Of a stretch of 58,707 nucleotides of DNA, positions 25,887-33,141 are shown piece after piece. Made by a program: the position numbers and the translations under genes. The notes beneath the pieces are model-generated. The model was not told where the DNA came from, ran no database searches, and saw nothing but the letters and a program-made list of their open reading frames with translations. The DNA is taken from positions 1 through 58,707 of the forward strand of contig NZ_AUHM01000041.1 in NCBI RefSeq assembly GCF_000423185.1, given 5' to 3'. Positions within the stretch are counted from its first letter, which is position 1; each line of letters opens with the position of its first letter. The stretch comes from Inquilinus limosus DSM 16000. GTDB taxonomy: Bacteria; Pseudomonadota; Alphaproteobacteria; DSM-16000; Inquilinaceae.

Positions 25887-27716
25887 CTACAGGGTCTCGG
25901 CTGCATCCGCGAGCTCTGGCATCTCGCCGGCTTGTCGATTGACTCGCAGCGCCTTGCCGATTGCCCGCCGTACGTTTTGCATAGCGTCAGCGAAATCGTC
26001 CGCTGCCATAGATAGACTTTCCGGAGACGAAGCGGTTTCGAGAGCCTTTTGATCCCATTCCTTATTCAATTGCTTAGCGAGCGCATAGACTACAGTTCGG
26101 CCAACGCGGAGCACCATCGTCCGTTCCGAATGCTCAAGCGCCAAGCGGCGCATTATCTCAGGGTCATTGGCGTCCGCGTACTCAGCTTCAAGTTGTGCCT
26201 TCATCTCCGAAATTGCTGGATAGGTTAGGTTCACAAAAAGTTGTCCGGCGTCCATGTAGAAGCGTGCTGCCCGCCCTCGAAGGCCTTTTTCTTCAATCTC
26301 AGTTTCGTCACGAAGCAGGACGATCTCTGGAGCACGCTCAGCATTCTTAAATATCTCGGCACGCTTCGCTCCAGTGGGGACAATAGAAAGATCAGTCGGA
26401 CGCTCACGCGTGCCGGAGCCGCTGCCGCCGCTCTCACCGCGTTCCCTCTCGGCTCCCGGCCCATAGCCCACTTCCACAGGTTCCGATCCCTGGTGCATAA
26501 CCCTTGGACTGATGCGCTTTACACGAAGCTGGTTCAAAAGCTTTTGAAGCTCGTTCCGAATCTCGTCACTCGATTGACTATCTGGTGCGAACGATGAAAT
26601 CAGCTCGATCAACCAAGCAGGCCGATGTTCACGCACAAGCTCGGCAAAGTGCGTGGCCTCGACCTCGCTCTGGTCGCCCATCATGTATTGAAGTGAGGTT
26701 CGGTAGGCCTCGGGTACCACCGGGTAGTCTGGTGGCAATTCAATGTGAACCGAAATGTGCTTAGCGCCGAAAGTGATTCCGAAGATTGGCGCATCGAACA
26801 TCCAGGTACGACTCTTTCGCACATCGTACATTTCGTCTCGATAGACGATCGCACACGTACTGACCGCGGAGGCCACAGCGCCACTGATGGATTTGTTATG
26901 CCCAGGTCCTGTCGTCTTTTCGTAAGGCGCGTCAAAGAGATAGTGAATCTTTATTCCGCCGGGGACATCGACAGTCTCATAGCGCTCAAAAAACTTCGGT
27001 ACACGTTGGGGAATGGTTTCAAATTGTCTATTTCCATCTAGCTTGTTTGCCCCCTTCTTCAGAGTTACCGTCACTCCATCGGGCAGCCTATAAAAACGAT
27101 GGTAAAGATAAGTAGCAAGCCATTGACTATCCTGCTCCGGGTCGCCGTTGTACGGATCCCGTACGGTGTCCTGTCCGGCATTGTTCCCGAGCAGAACGAC
27201 TTCGGTCCACTCTTCATCGAGCGAACGGCCATCCTCGACTGCCAACTCAGTGGCATCAATCACCTCATAGTATTCGCCCGTCTCTGGATCAAGGCGACGG
27301 AGCCGTCCATAAACCCCCTCGCGTTTGCATAGAATGACCTCGTGAACGCGCCCATCCTTGCAGGACCGATAGCGCATCCCGAGTTGATTGGATGGAAGTG
27401 AGGCGACCTTTGCACCCATCCCAAAGTTGCCAGTAAGACTTTTCTCTTTCCCATGCGAAGCCGCGATATTGCAGATATGCATGAGCTTCGCCGCATCCAT
27501 GCCGGGACCGGTGTTCCAAATTGCCAGTTTTGGCACTCCGCCCATATTGATAGCACTGACTTCGACAAGACGGCGGCCTTCAGGAGCCAGCTTGGCAGCC
27601 TCGAGAGCATTCTGCATCAGCTCGCGAAGCATCATCGTCTTCGGACAGCGCTCGATAAGGCTGCTCACCAAAAAAGGTTCGTCAGCAACTTCCAGAGCAG
27701 CGACAGCGTTGGTCAT
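25887..27716 (-). CDS. GHKL ATPase (Hsp90/MORC-like) of unknown function
   Basis: 609 residues. The N-terminal Bergerat fold shows motif I LRELMQNALEAAK (Glu32/Asn36), motif II IWNTGPGMD (68-73) and the ATP-lid motif LTGNFGMGAKVASL (95-105). Motif II has Asn where most GHKL proteins have Asp (DxGxG). A beta-rich middle region (about 110-400) is followed by a Gly/Ser/Glu-rich linker (about 415-440) and a C-terminal domain with RFYMDAGQLFVNLTYPAISEM. No kinase, nuclease or membrane segment is evident. TAGGAG, made partly by the stop codon of the small upstream gene, is its ribosome site, so the two are coupled. The DNA has clearly lower GC than both flanks, suggesting transfer. It may be part of a defence or DNA-maintenance system; this is inference. 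Confidence 0.85.
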   Translation of the reverse strand: MTNAVAALEVADEPFLVSSLIERCPKTMMLRELMQNALEAAKLAPEGRRLVEVSAINMGGVPKLAIWNTGPGMDAAKLMHICNIAASHGKEKSLTGNFGMGAKVASLPSNQLGMRYRSCKDGRVHEVILCKREGVYGRLRRLDPETGEYYEVIDATELAVEDGRSLDEEWTEVVLLGNNAGQDTVRDPYNGDPEQDSQWLATYLYHRFYRLPDGVTVTLKKGANKLDGNRQFETIPQRVPKFFERYETVDVPGGIKIHYLFDAPYEKTTGPGHNKSISGAVASAVSTCAIVYRDEMYDVRKSRTWMFDAPIFGITFGAKHISVHIELPPDYPVVPEAYRTSLQYMMGDQSEVEATHFAELVREHRPAWLIELISSFAPDSQSSDEIRNELQKLLNQLRVKRISPRVMHQGSEPVEVGYGPGAERERGESGGSGSGTRERPTDLSIVPTGAKRAEIFKNAERAPEIVLLRDETEIEEKGLRGRAARFYMDAGQLFVNLTYPAISEMKAQLEAEYADANDPEIMRRLALEHSERTMVLRVGRTVVYALAKQLNKEWDQKALETASSPESLSMAADDFADAMQNVRRAIGKALRVNRQAGEMPELADAAETL

Positions 27717-27727
27717 ATTGCAGACTC

Positions 27728-27997
27728 CTAGAGTTTAAAACTCCCGCCGATCTTGCCTCGTGGGTTCTCAAAACGACTTTCGACTACAGAAATGGCATCC
27801 CTTAAAGCACGAATGATCTTACGGACTTCGGCACTCTCAAACTCGTAAATTTGTCGATTCGATAGATTCCCAATGCGGGAGATGGCCTCAATTGCCTTAT
27901 TGGTCCTGCTCTCTGCCAGCTCCCGAAACTTAGCGTGCTTGGCTTCGATCTGAACGGGCTTTTCGGACTTCGCTGCGGCCATGGCATCCATATCCAT
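27728..27997 (-). CDS. small helical protein coupled to the GHKL ATPase
   Basis: 89 residues, rich in charged residues and predicted helical throughout: KFRELAESRTNKAIEAISRIGNLSNRQIYEF followed by EVRKIIRALRDAISVVESRF. The segment IGNLSNRQIYEF-x(5)-V-x-KI-x-x-AL resembles short conserved proteins of unknown function common on mobile elements in alphaproteobacteria. Its stop codon forms part of the ribosome site of the ATPase gene 11 bases downstream, so it is probably an obligate partner. The start is uncertain: ATG 27995-27997 has no clear ribosome site, and codon 6 is an alternative. A TTGACA (complement of 28059-28064) may be the -35 of the promoter. Confidence 0.72.
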   Translation of the reverse strand: MDMDAMAAAKSEKPVQIEAKHAKFRELAESRTNKAIEAISRIGNLSNRQIYEFESAEVRKIIRALRDAISVVESRFENPRGKIGGSFKL

Positions 27998-28254
27998 CGA
28001 ATTTCGCGCACATATTGCGCGACAGTGTGACGAAAGGATGGTGATTCGCTTGAGCTTCTGTCAATGATTCTCACACATATTTCTCAAAATATCGTTCCAA
28101 TATGCGTTTTGGGAAGCGGCTCCGCCCTTGCGCCGAAGGCTGGGTGCAGGACCGAGGAGAACTGCGTCCCAGCCGCATTGGAGAGACTTTCCGCTGCGTC
28201 CACCCGCTCGATCCATGCTACCGTAAGATTAGTTCCAGCAGGACGGACCACCCC

Positions 28255-28845
28255 ATGCCCGCCCTCCTCCCCGCCGAGCTCGCCTGGTATGTCACCGGCC
28301 GCTTCTACCAGGCCGAGCAGGATGGCCCGGTGGCGGATTACGGCTATTTCCTGCACCTGCCCTTCCTCGACGTGCCGCTGTTCGACGGCAAGCGCAGCGA
28401 GGCGACCGCCCATTTCACCTTCGCCGCCAGGCCGTTCCAGGCGCGGGGCGTCGGCAACGGCGCGCTGCAGCTCGGGGTCGATCCGGTCGGCGAGTTCTCG
28501 CTGTACCTGCAGCGCCGGCCGGCCGGGACCTTCGACGACCCGGCCTCTTTCGCCCAGGGCGAATGCATCGCCACCTTCCGCCGCACCAGCCTGGTGGTCG
28601 GCACCACGGTCACCGCGCCCGACGGCACGGCGGCGGCGGCGCTGGTCGGCACCAACGTGTTCTCCGCCCGCCTGGTCGCCAGCACGCCCTTCGACTTCGC
28701 CGGCGGCCGCCACGACGTCGCGGAGCATCTCGGCCGGGGCGTCACCCAGTTCGGCACCGCCGCGGGCGCGCCGATCCAGCCGGCGCCGCAGGGCTACGCG
28801 CTGGTGGTGCCCTTCACCGGCTCGGCCATCGCGCTGGGCCGGTAG
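28255..28845 (+). CDS. conserved-looking protein of unknown function
   Basis: 196 residues from ATG 28255 (the open frame reaches 28102, but codon character changes to coding only from here). No recognised family. It begins MPALLPAELAWYVTGRFYQ and is a soluble, probably beta-rich protein with YGYFLHLPFLDVPLFDGKRSEATAHFTFAARPF and GEFSLYLQRRPAGTFDDPASFAQGECIATFRR; no signal peptide, no membrane span, no cofactor motif. GC and codon use match the chromosome, unlike the islet just to the left. It stands alone between the islet and a repeat block. Confidence 0.65.
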   Translation: MPALLPAELAWYVTGRFYQAEQDGPVADYGYFLHLPFLDVPLFDGKRSEATAHFTFAARPFQARGVGNGALQLGVDPVGEFSLYLQRRPAGTFDDPASFAQGECIATFRRTSLVVGTTVTAPDGTAAAALVGTNVFSARLVASTPFDFAGGRHDVAEHLGRGVTQFGTAAGAPIQPAPQGYALVVPFTGSAIALGR

Positions 28846-28894
28846 CCCGATCACCCCCGGTCCTGCGGAGGTACGGATAGCCGCGGCAGGCCTG

Positions 28895-29066
28895 TTGCCT
28901 CTCCCGCTTGCGAGACCTTTTCAGAACACCCGCCCTCATCGTCATTGCGAGGAGGCGAAGCCGACGAAGCAATCCAGGGGCCGGTGCGAGCCGCCCTGGA
29001 TTGCCTCGCAGCGCTCGCAATGACGGTGTTGGATATCTGAAAAGAACTCGCTTGCGGGAGAGGCAA
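28895..29066. repeat. outer palindromic repeat interrupted by another repeat
   Basis: The left arm 28895-28924 (TTGCCTCTCCCGCTTGCGAG then ACCTTTTCAG) and the right arm 29037-29066 (CTGAAAAGAACTCGCTTGCG then GGAGAGGCAA) are inverted copies of each other, with only a few central mismatches over 30 bases. This is the 'cctctcccgc' family. The second repeat family occupies the loop. Confidence 0.8.
28940..29025. repeat. palindromic 'cattgcgag' repeat, copy 2 (nested)
   Basis: CGTCATTGCGAG at the left end and CTCGCAATGACG at the right end are exact reverse complements, and the arms continue imperfectly inwards through AATCCAGG/CCTGGATT. The loop GGGGCCGGTGCGAGCCGCCC is nearly the reverse complement of the loop in the copy at 57031. 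It lies inside the outer repeat 28895-29066. Confidence 0.85.
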
Positions 29067-29261
29067 TCCGCTCTCGCATCCACGACTGTCCTGCCGATCC
29101 GCAGATGTGCGAATCCGGCAGCCGTTGCAGGAGGGGACGGGAAGGAAGTGAGGGCTGGCTTGATCCCGCAAGCAGAACGGCGCTTCCCGCTTCGCCGGGC
29201 GCCTCGCCACCGGGCCGCGGATGCGCTACCTCTTCACGGCCTGGCGATGGGGATGGAGCGC

Positions 29262-30173
29262 ATGACCGCGGCGGAACACGACAACTGGGCCCGGATCCTC
29301 CGGCGCGTCGCCCCAGGCGCCCGCCTGCGGACCGTCCGCCCCTTGGCCGGTGGCGTCTCGGCCCAGGTGGTGGCGCTGGAGGTTGCGCATCCGGACGGGC
29401 GGGCCGAGACCCTGGTGCTGCGCCGGCACGGCGCCACCGATCTGGCGCGCGACCCGGACGTCGCGACGCACGAGTTCCGGCTGCTGCAGGCGCTGCAGGC
29501 GGCCGGCGTGCCCGCGCCGGCGCCGCTGCACCTGGACACGAGCGGCACGATCCTGCCCACGCCCTTCCTGCTGCAGGGCTTCGTCGAGGGCGACACGGAG
29601 GATGTGCCGGCCGATCCCGACGACCATATGCGCCGGCTGGCCGAGGCCCTGGCCGCGATCCACCGCGTGCCGGCCTCCGCCGTGCCGTTCCTGCCGCGGC
29701 AGGAGGATCAGGCGGCGGCGCTGATCGCCCGGCACCGGCCCGAGCCGGACGAGACCCTGGCCGAATCCCGCCTGCGCGCCGCCCTGGCCGCCGCCTGGCC
29801 CCCGCCCCGCCGCAGCCCGATTGCGCTGCTGCACGGCGACTTCTGGCCCGGCAACCTGCTGTGGCGCGGCGGCCGGCTGCAGGCGGTGGTGGACTGGGAG
29901 GACGCGGCCGTCGGCGCCCCGCTGGCCGACCTGGCCAACGCCCGGCTGGAGCTGTTCATCGCCCATGGCGAAGACGCCGTGGCCGCCCTCACCCGCCACT
30001 ACCTCGCCCTCTCCGAAATCGACACCACCGCCCTCCCCCTCTGGGATCTATGGGCGGCGCTGCGCCCCATCGCCGGCCTGCCCGGCTGGGGCCTGGAGCC
30101 GGAGGAGGAGCGCCGTCTGCGGGAACGGCACCGCGCCTTCACCGGCCGGGCGCTGGCGGCGGTGGGCGGATAG
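29262..30173 (+). CDS. aminoglycoside-phosphotransferase-fold kinase
   Basis: 303 residues from ATG 29262 (GGAG five bases upstream; in-frame ATGs at 29247 and 29253 are alternatives). The APH/ChoK-like kinase fold is clear: LRTVRPLAGGVSAQVVALEV (P-loop-like strand), ETLVLRRHG with the ATP-binding Arg/Lys, then catalytic IALLHGDFWPGNLLWRGG (HGDxxxxN) and VVDWEDAAVGAPLADLANAR (DWE). Such proteins phosphorylate small alcohols or antibiotics; relatives annotated as acyl-CoA dehydrogenase-linked or resistance kinases exist, but the substrate here cannot be told. It stands alone between a repeat block and an AT-rich islet. Confidence 0.87.
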   Translation: MTAAEHDNWARILRRVAPGARLRTVRPLAGGVSAQVVALEVAHPDGRAETLVLRRHGATDLARDPDVATHEFRLLQALQAAGVPAPAPLHLDTSGTILPTPFLLQGFVEGDTEDVPADPDDHMRRLAEALAAIHRVPASAVPFLPRQEDQAAALIARHRPEPDETLAESRLRAALAAAWPPPRRSPIALLHGDFWPGNLLWRGGRLQAVVDWEDAAVGAPLADLANARLELFIAHGEDAVAALTRHYLALSEIDTTALPLWDLWAALRPIAGLPGWGLEPEEERRLRERHRAFTGRALAAVGG

Positions 30174-30330
30174 GCACGAAGTCGCATCATCCGATTGACA
30201 CGCCGGCTGGTCGATGATGGCATCGTCATAGAGCAGAATTGATTTGCATGAGAGATTTCCGACAGTGCGTGCCGCGCCGGCGTAGTGAGCGGGCGCCGTT
30301 GTCGCCTATATGAGATCAGGGTCGCCGCGG

Positions 30331-30633
30331 ATGAGCACAGCCTCTCGTTCCAATCTGATCTTCTTTTGCGGAATGATCGCCTTAGCTGCGAACTGGATTT
30401 TCAACAGCTATCAAGATTTCAATCTTCCCGGATGGCTTCAGTTTGCCCAATCAACCTATGGAGTGTTTGCCGCCAATCTGATGGGCACACTTTCCATGCT
30501 GATATTCTTGTGCCTCATGCACGGAGAAAGCCAAGCGATCGAAGGGATATCGCCAAGGGCGAAGAGAATATTTAAACGGATTTCTTTGTGCCTTATTTTG
30601 CTTATTGGCCTGACGTCGGAATGTTCCTTCTAG
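30331..30633 (+). CDS. small AT-rich membrane protein, paralogue A
   Basis: 100 residues from ATG 30331 (ATG 30310 is an alternative; neither has a strong ribosome site). Three hydrophobic stretches: LIFFCGMIALAANWIFN, TYGVFAANLMGTLSMLIFLCL and ISLCLILLIGLT, with a basic cytoplasmic-type loop SPRAKRIFKRI before the last. It aligns along its whole length with the protein encoded 80 bp downstream (shared pattern N-x-x-F-N, L-x-F-L-x-x-M, GIS/EIPRR-R-I-x-K). Codon use and base composition are markedly AT-rich against the chromosome, suggesting recent transfer. Function unknown. A TTGACA at 30195-30200 may mark its promoter. Confidence 0.6.
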   Translation: MSTASRSNLIFFCGMIALAANWIFNSYQDFNLPGWLQFAQSTYGVFAANLMGTLSMLIFLCLMHGESQAIEGISPRAKRIFKRISLCLILLIGLTSECSF

Positions 30634-30715
30634 AACTGCACTCAAACAGGTAGCTGCCTATGCCCCAAGATGAGCCGACGCCCTCGGCGTCCACACGATC
30701 GCAAGGAAGCCGCCG

Positions 30716-31039
30716 ATGAGAATTCACCTTCGCTTCACACGATTCTGGTTCGGCGGAATTGCTGCGTTCCTTATGGCGATCCTTTTTACAAACTATAAAA
30801 TTTTTAATCCCGACGAATGGTTTCCTTTTATCAAAACAACAGCAGGATCTCTTACAACTCATCTCGCATCTTTGATTTTTAGCTTCTTATTTTTACATTT
30901 TATGATGCGCCATGCTCAAGAATTAGGAGAGATACCGAGAAGATCAAGAACTATTCTAAAATCGACATTATATTTTTTTGCCGCCATCTTCGTCTTGACA
31001 TTCTCACTACTCATGATCGTACTGGTCGCGGGCGGATAG
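30716..31039 (+). CDS. small AT-rich membrane protein, paralogue B
   Basis: 107 residues; AAGGAAG seven bases before ATG 30716 supports the start. Three hydrophobic spans: FWFGGIAAFLMAILFTNY, LASLIFSFLFLHFMM and TLYFFAAIFVLTFSLLMIVLV, with HAQELGEIPRRSRTILKS as the intervening loop. It is a tandem paralogue of the preceding gene. No catalytic or transport motif is visible. The AT-rich composition is the most extreme in the window. A two-component membrane toxin, an immunity pair or simple duplicated accessory genes are all possible; nothing in the sequence decides. Confidence 0.65.
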   Translation: MRIHLRFTRFWFGGIAAFLMAILFTNYKIFNPDEWFPFIKTTAGSLTTHLASLIFSFLFLHFMMRHAQELGEIPRRSRTILKSTLYFFAAIFVLTFSLLMIVLVAGG

Positions 31040-31089
31040 CGGCCACGCCATACCATGACTAGCGAGCCCTCGAAGGCGACATAAGGCCG

Positions 31090-31557
31090 ATGCAGGAAAT
31101 CCCGATCCGAAGCTTCGCCGTCTCGGTCGTCGTCGTCCGGCATGTCGCATCGGGAGCCGAGGTGCTGCTGCTCCGCCGCACCCGCTCACTCGCGGGAGAA
31201 TGGTGCCAGATCGCCGGGGCCATCGAGCCCGGCGAGACCGCCTGGCAGGCGGCGCTGCGCGAGACGCGGGAGGAGACCGGGCTGGTGCCGGATCGGCTGT
31301 ACTCCGCCGATATCTGCGAGCAGTTCTACGAGGCGGACCGCGACGCCATCAGCCTGCTGCCGGTCTTCGTCGGCATTGCGCCGCCGGACGCCGCGGTGCG
31401 GCTGAACCCGGAGCACAGCGAGTTCCGCTGGGTCGGCTTCGACGAGGCGGCCGGGATGGTGCCCTTCGCCGGCCAGCGCCATGTCCTGCGTCATGTCGAG
31501 CGGGAGTTCGTGGAGCGGGAGCCGAGCCCCTGGCTCCTGATCCATCCGCGCGACTAG
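31090..31557 (+). CDS. Nudix hydrolase
   Basis: 155 residues. The Nudix box GAIEPGETAWQAALRETREETGL fits GX5EX7REUXEEXGU exactly, so the Mg-dependent pyrophosphohydrolase site is intact. The N-terminus FAVSVVVVRHVASGAEVLLLRRT is the usual first strand. Substrate is a nucleoside diphosphate linked to some other moiety; a dihydroneopterin-triphosphate-type specificity is possible but not provable. Its TAG stop overlaps the stop codon of the convergent AEC gene (shared CTAG). GC has returned to chromosomal level immediately after the AT-rich pair. Confidence 0.9.
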   Translation: MQEIPIRSFAVSVVVVRHVASGAEVLLLRRTRSLAGEWCQIAGAIEPGETAWQAALRETREETGLVPDRLYSADICEQFYEADRDAISLLPVFVGIAPPDAAVRLNPEHSEFRWVGFDEAAGMVPFAGQRHVLRHVEREFVEREPSPWLLIHPRD

Positions 31558-32501
31558 CCCGCCCGTGCCGCGAGCCCCGACAGGGCCGTGAGCCAGATCA
31601 GCAGCGTCGGCACCGACAGCAGCGTCGTGACCGAGACCGTCGCGGCCACCAGCGGCTCCTCCACCTTGTACTCGCCGGCCAGGATGTACATCGTCTTCGC
31701 GGTCGGCACGGCGGCGCAGACGACGGCGGCGATGGTGTAGAGCGGGTTCAGGCCCGACGCCACGCACAGGCCGTAGACGATCAGCGGCATGATCACCAGC
31801 TTCACGGCCGCGAGCATCACCGACATCCCGAGATTCGCGCGCAGCCCCGCGGCCGACAGGCCGAGCCCGATGGCGAAGAGCGCGCAGGGCGTCAGCGCCG
31901 CCGCGAAGATGTTGAGATAGGCCGCGACCGGCGCCGGGATCGGCAGCCCCGCGATCGCCCAGGCCAGGCCGATCAGGGTGGAGAGCACCATCGGGTTGAG
32001 CAGGATCTGCCGCGCCAGCGCCGCCGGGCGCACCGACCGCCCCGGCCGGCCGCGCCCGTCGCTCTCCAGCAGGATAACGGCCGCCGGGAACATCACCCCC
32101 GCCACGAACACGGTGGCGATGGCGGCGGGCAGCACGGCGGGCTGGCCGTAGATCGAGTGCAGGATCGGCAGCGCCACGAAGCCCGTGTTGGTCATCGCCG
32201 CGGCCATGCCGTGGATCGTGCTGCTGGCAAGGCCGAGCCCCTGCCCGGCCCGGACGGCCAGGAACACCAGCGCGAAGCACAGGGCGGAGCCGCCGCCGAA
32301 GGCCAGCAGGAAGCGCCATTCCAGCAGGTTGCGCGCCGGCTCCTGCGCGATGGTGACGATCAGCAGCGCCGGCATCGCGACGTTGTAGGCGAAATGCACC
32401 AGCCCGTCGGCCAGCGACCGCGGGACATAGCCGGACCAGCCGGCCAGCCAGCCGGTGACGATGATCGCGAACACGGGAAGAACCAGGTTGGCGACGTCCA
32501 T
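31554..32501 (-). CDS. AEC-family transporter (auxin efflux carrier / malonate type)
   Basis: 315 residues from ATG 32499-32501 with GGAG about nine bases upstream; a longer frame to 32576 is not needed. About ten hydrophobic segments in the 5+5 arrangement of the AEC family: MDVANLVLPVFAIIVTGWLAG, ...MAAAMTNTGFVALPIL (half-helix motif), then VCAAVPTAKTMYILAGEY in the second repeat. Bacterial members move malate, malonate or other organic anions. It is divergent from the SnoaL-like gene and not in an obvious operon. Confidence 0.9.
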   Translation of the reverse strand: MDVANLVLPVFAIIVTGWLAGWSGYVPRSLADGLVHFAYNVAMPALLIVTIAQEPARNLLEWRFLLAFGGGSALCFALVFLAVRAGQGLGLASSTIHGMAAAMTNTGFVALPILHSIYGQPAVLPAAIATVFVAGVMFPAAVILLESDGRGRPGRSVRPAALARQILLNPMVLSTLIGLAWAIAGLPIPAPVAAYLNIFAAALTPCALFAIGLGLSAAGLRANLGMSVMLAAVKLVIMPLIVYGLCVASGLNPLYTIAAVVCAAVPTAKTMYILAGEYKVEEPLVAATVSVTTLLSVPTLLIWLTALSGLAARAG

Positions 32502-32649
32502 CTCGGCTTGCTCCCATCGGGTGCGGCCTGCGCATGGCGAAGCATAGCGCACCGGGGGTGTCGCCGGGGCGAGCATGGATCCGTTGCGAAAGATCCCGTG
32601 CTGCGGCTCTCATTATCGGGCCGCATTGACGCCCGACAGGGAGGAAGAG

Positions 32650-33045
32650 ATGTCCGACGCCGCACCGCACCCCGAGGCGCTGTTCGAACGCTACCAAGCG
32701 CGCTGGCAGGCCGGCGACATGCCCGGCTGGGCGGAGCTGTTCACCGAGGATGCCGATTTCGTCATCTGGCGCGGCCTCTGGTGGAAGGGCCGCGGCGAGA
32801 TCCTGGCCGGCCACCAGGCGGTCGACGCCTTCATCCGCGGCCAGTTCGCCGCCTACCGGGTCGAGCCGCTGCGCATCCGCAGCCTGACCCCGGCGGTCGC
32901 GGTGGCGCATGCCGCCTGGCGCTGGCCCGGCTTCCGCGAGGACGCGCAGGCCCCGGCCGAGGACCGCACCGGCCTCGTCTCCATGGTGCTCAGCCGTGAC
33001 GACGGCTGGCGGATCTCGGCCTCACACAACACCCGCACGGCGTGA
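32650..33045 (+). CDS. SnoaL/DUF4440-like small protein
   Basis: 131 residues from ATG 32650 with GGGAGGAAGAG just upstream. The NTF2-like cone fold is suggested by ALFERYQARWQAGDMPGWAELFTEDADFVIWRGLWWKGRGEIL, then GHQAVDAF and a C-terminal VSMVLSRDDGWRISASHNT; this matches the SgcJ/EcaC group of the NTF2 superfamily. Members include isomerases, hydrolases and ligand-binding proteins; the role here is unknown. The aromatic-lined pocket residues are retained. Confidence 0.85.
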   Translation: MSDAAPHPEALFERYQARWQAGDMPGWAELFTEDADFVIWRGLWWKGRGEILAGHQAVDAFIRGQFAAYRVEPLRIRSLTPAVAVAHAAWRWPGFREDAQAPAEDRTGLVSMVLSRDDGWRISASHNTRTA

Positions 33046-33082
33046 CGGGAGACCGAGGGCGCCGCCCGCGCGGCGAACATTG

Positions 33083-33100
33083 CTGACAGACCATTGTCAG
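33083..33100. promoter_or_regulatory. inverted repeat upstream of the EamA gene
   Basis: CTGACA-GACCAT-TGTCAG is a perfect 6+6 inverted repeat with a 6-base spacer, 42 bp before the EamA start codon. Its size and position fit an operator; no T tract follows, so it is not a typical terminator. Cognate protein unknown. Confidence 0.4.
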
Positions 33101-33141
33101 GAGCCTTGTGCTAGAGCATCGCCGATGCCGGAGGAACGGCG

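Larger units (their letters stand above)
28846..29261. other. 415-bp repeat-containing spacer
   Basis: No gene. 28895-29066 is a nested pair of palindromic repeats (listed separately). The remaining 195 bases up to the phosphotransferase start hold nothing I can identify; no clear promoter boxes. Confidence 0.6.

Noticed and set aside
28895-29066. CRISPR-like array of repeated palindromes
   Set aside because: Only two inverted arms and a nested hairpin; no regularly spaced direct repeats with unique spacers and no cas genes in the window.
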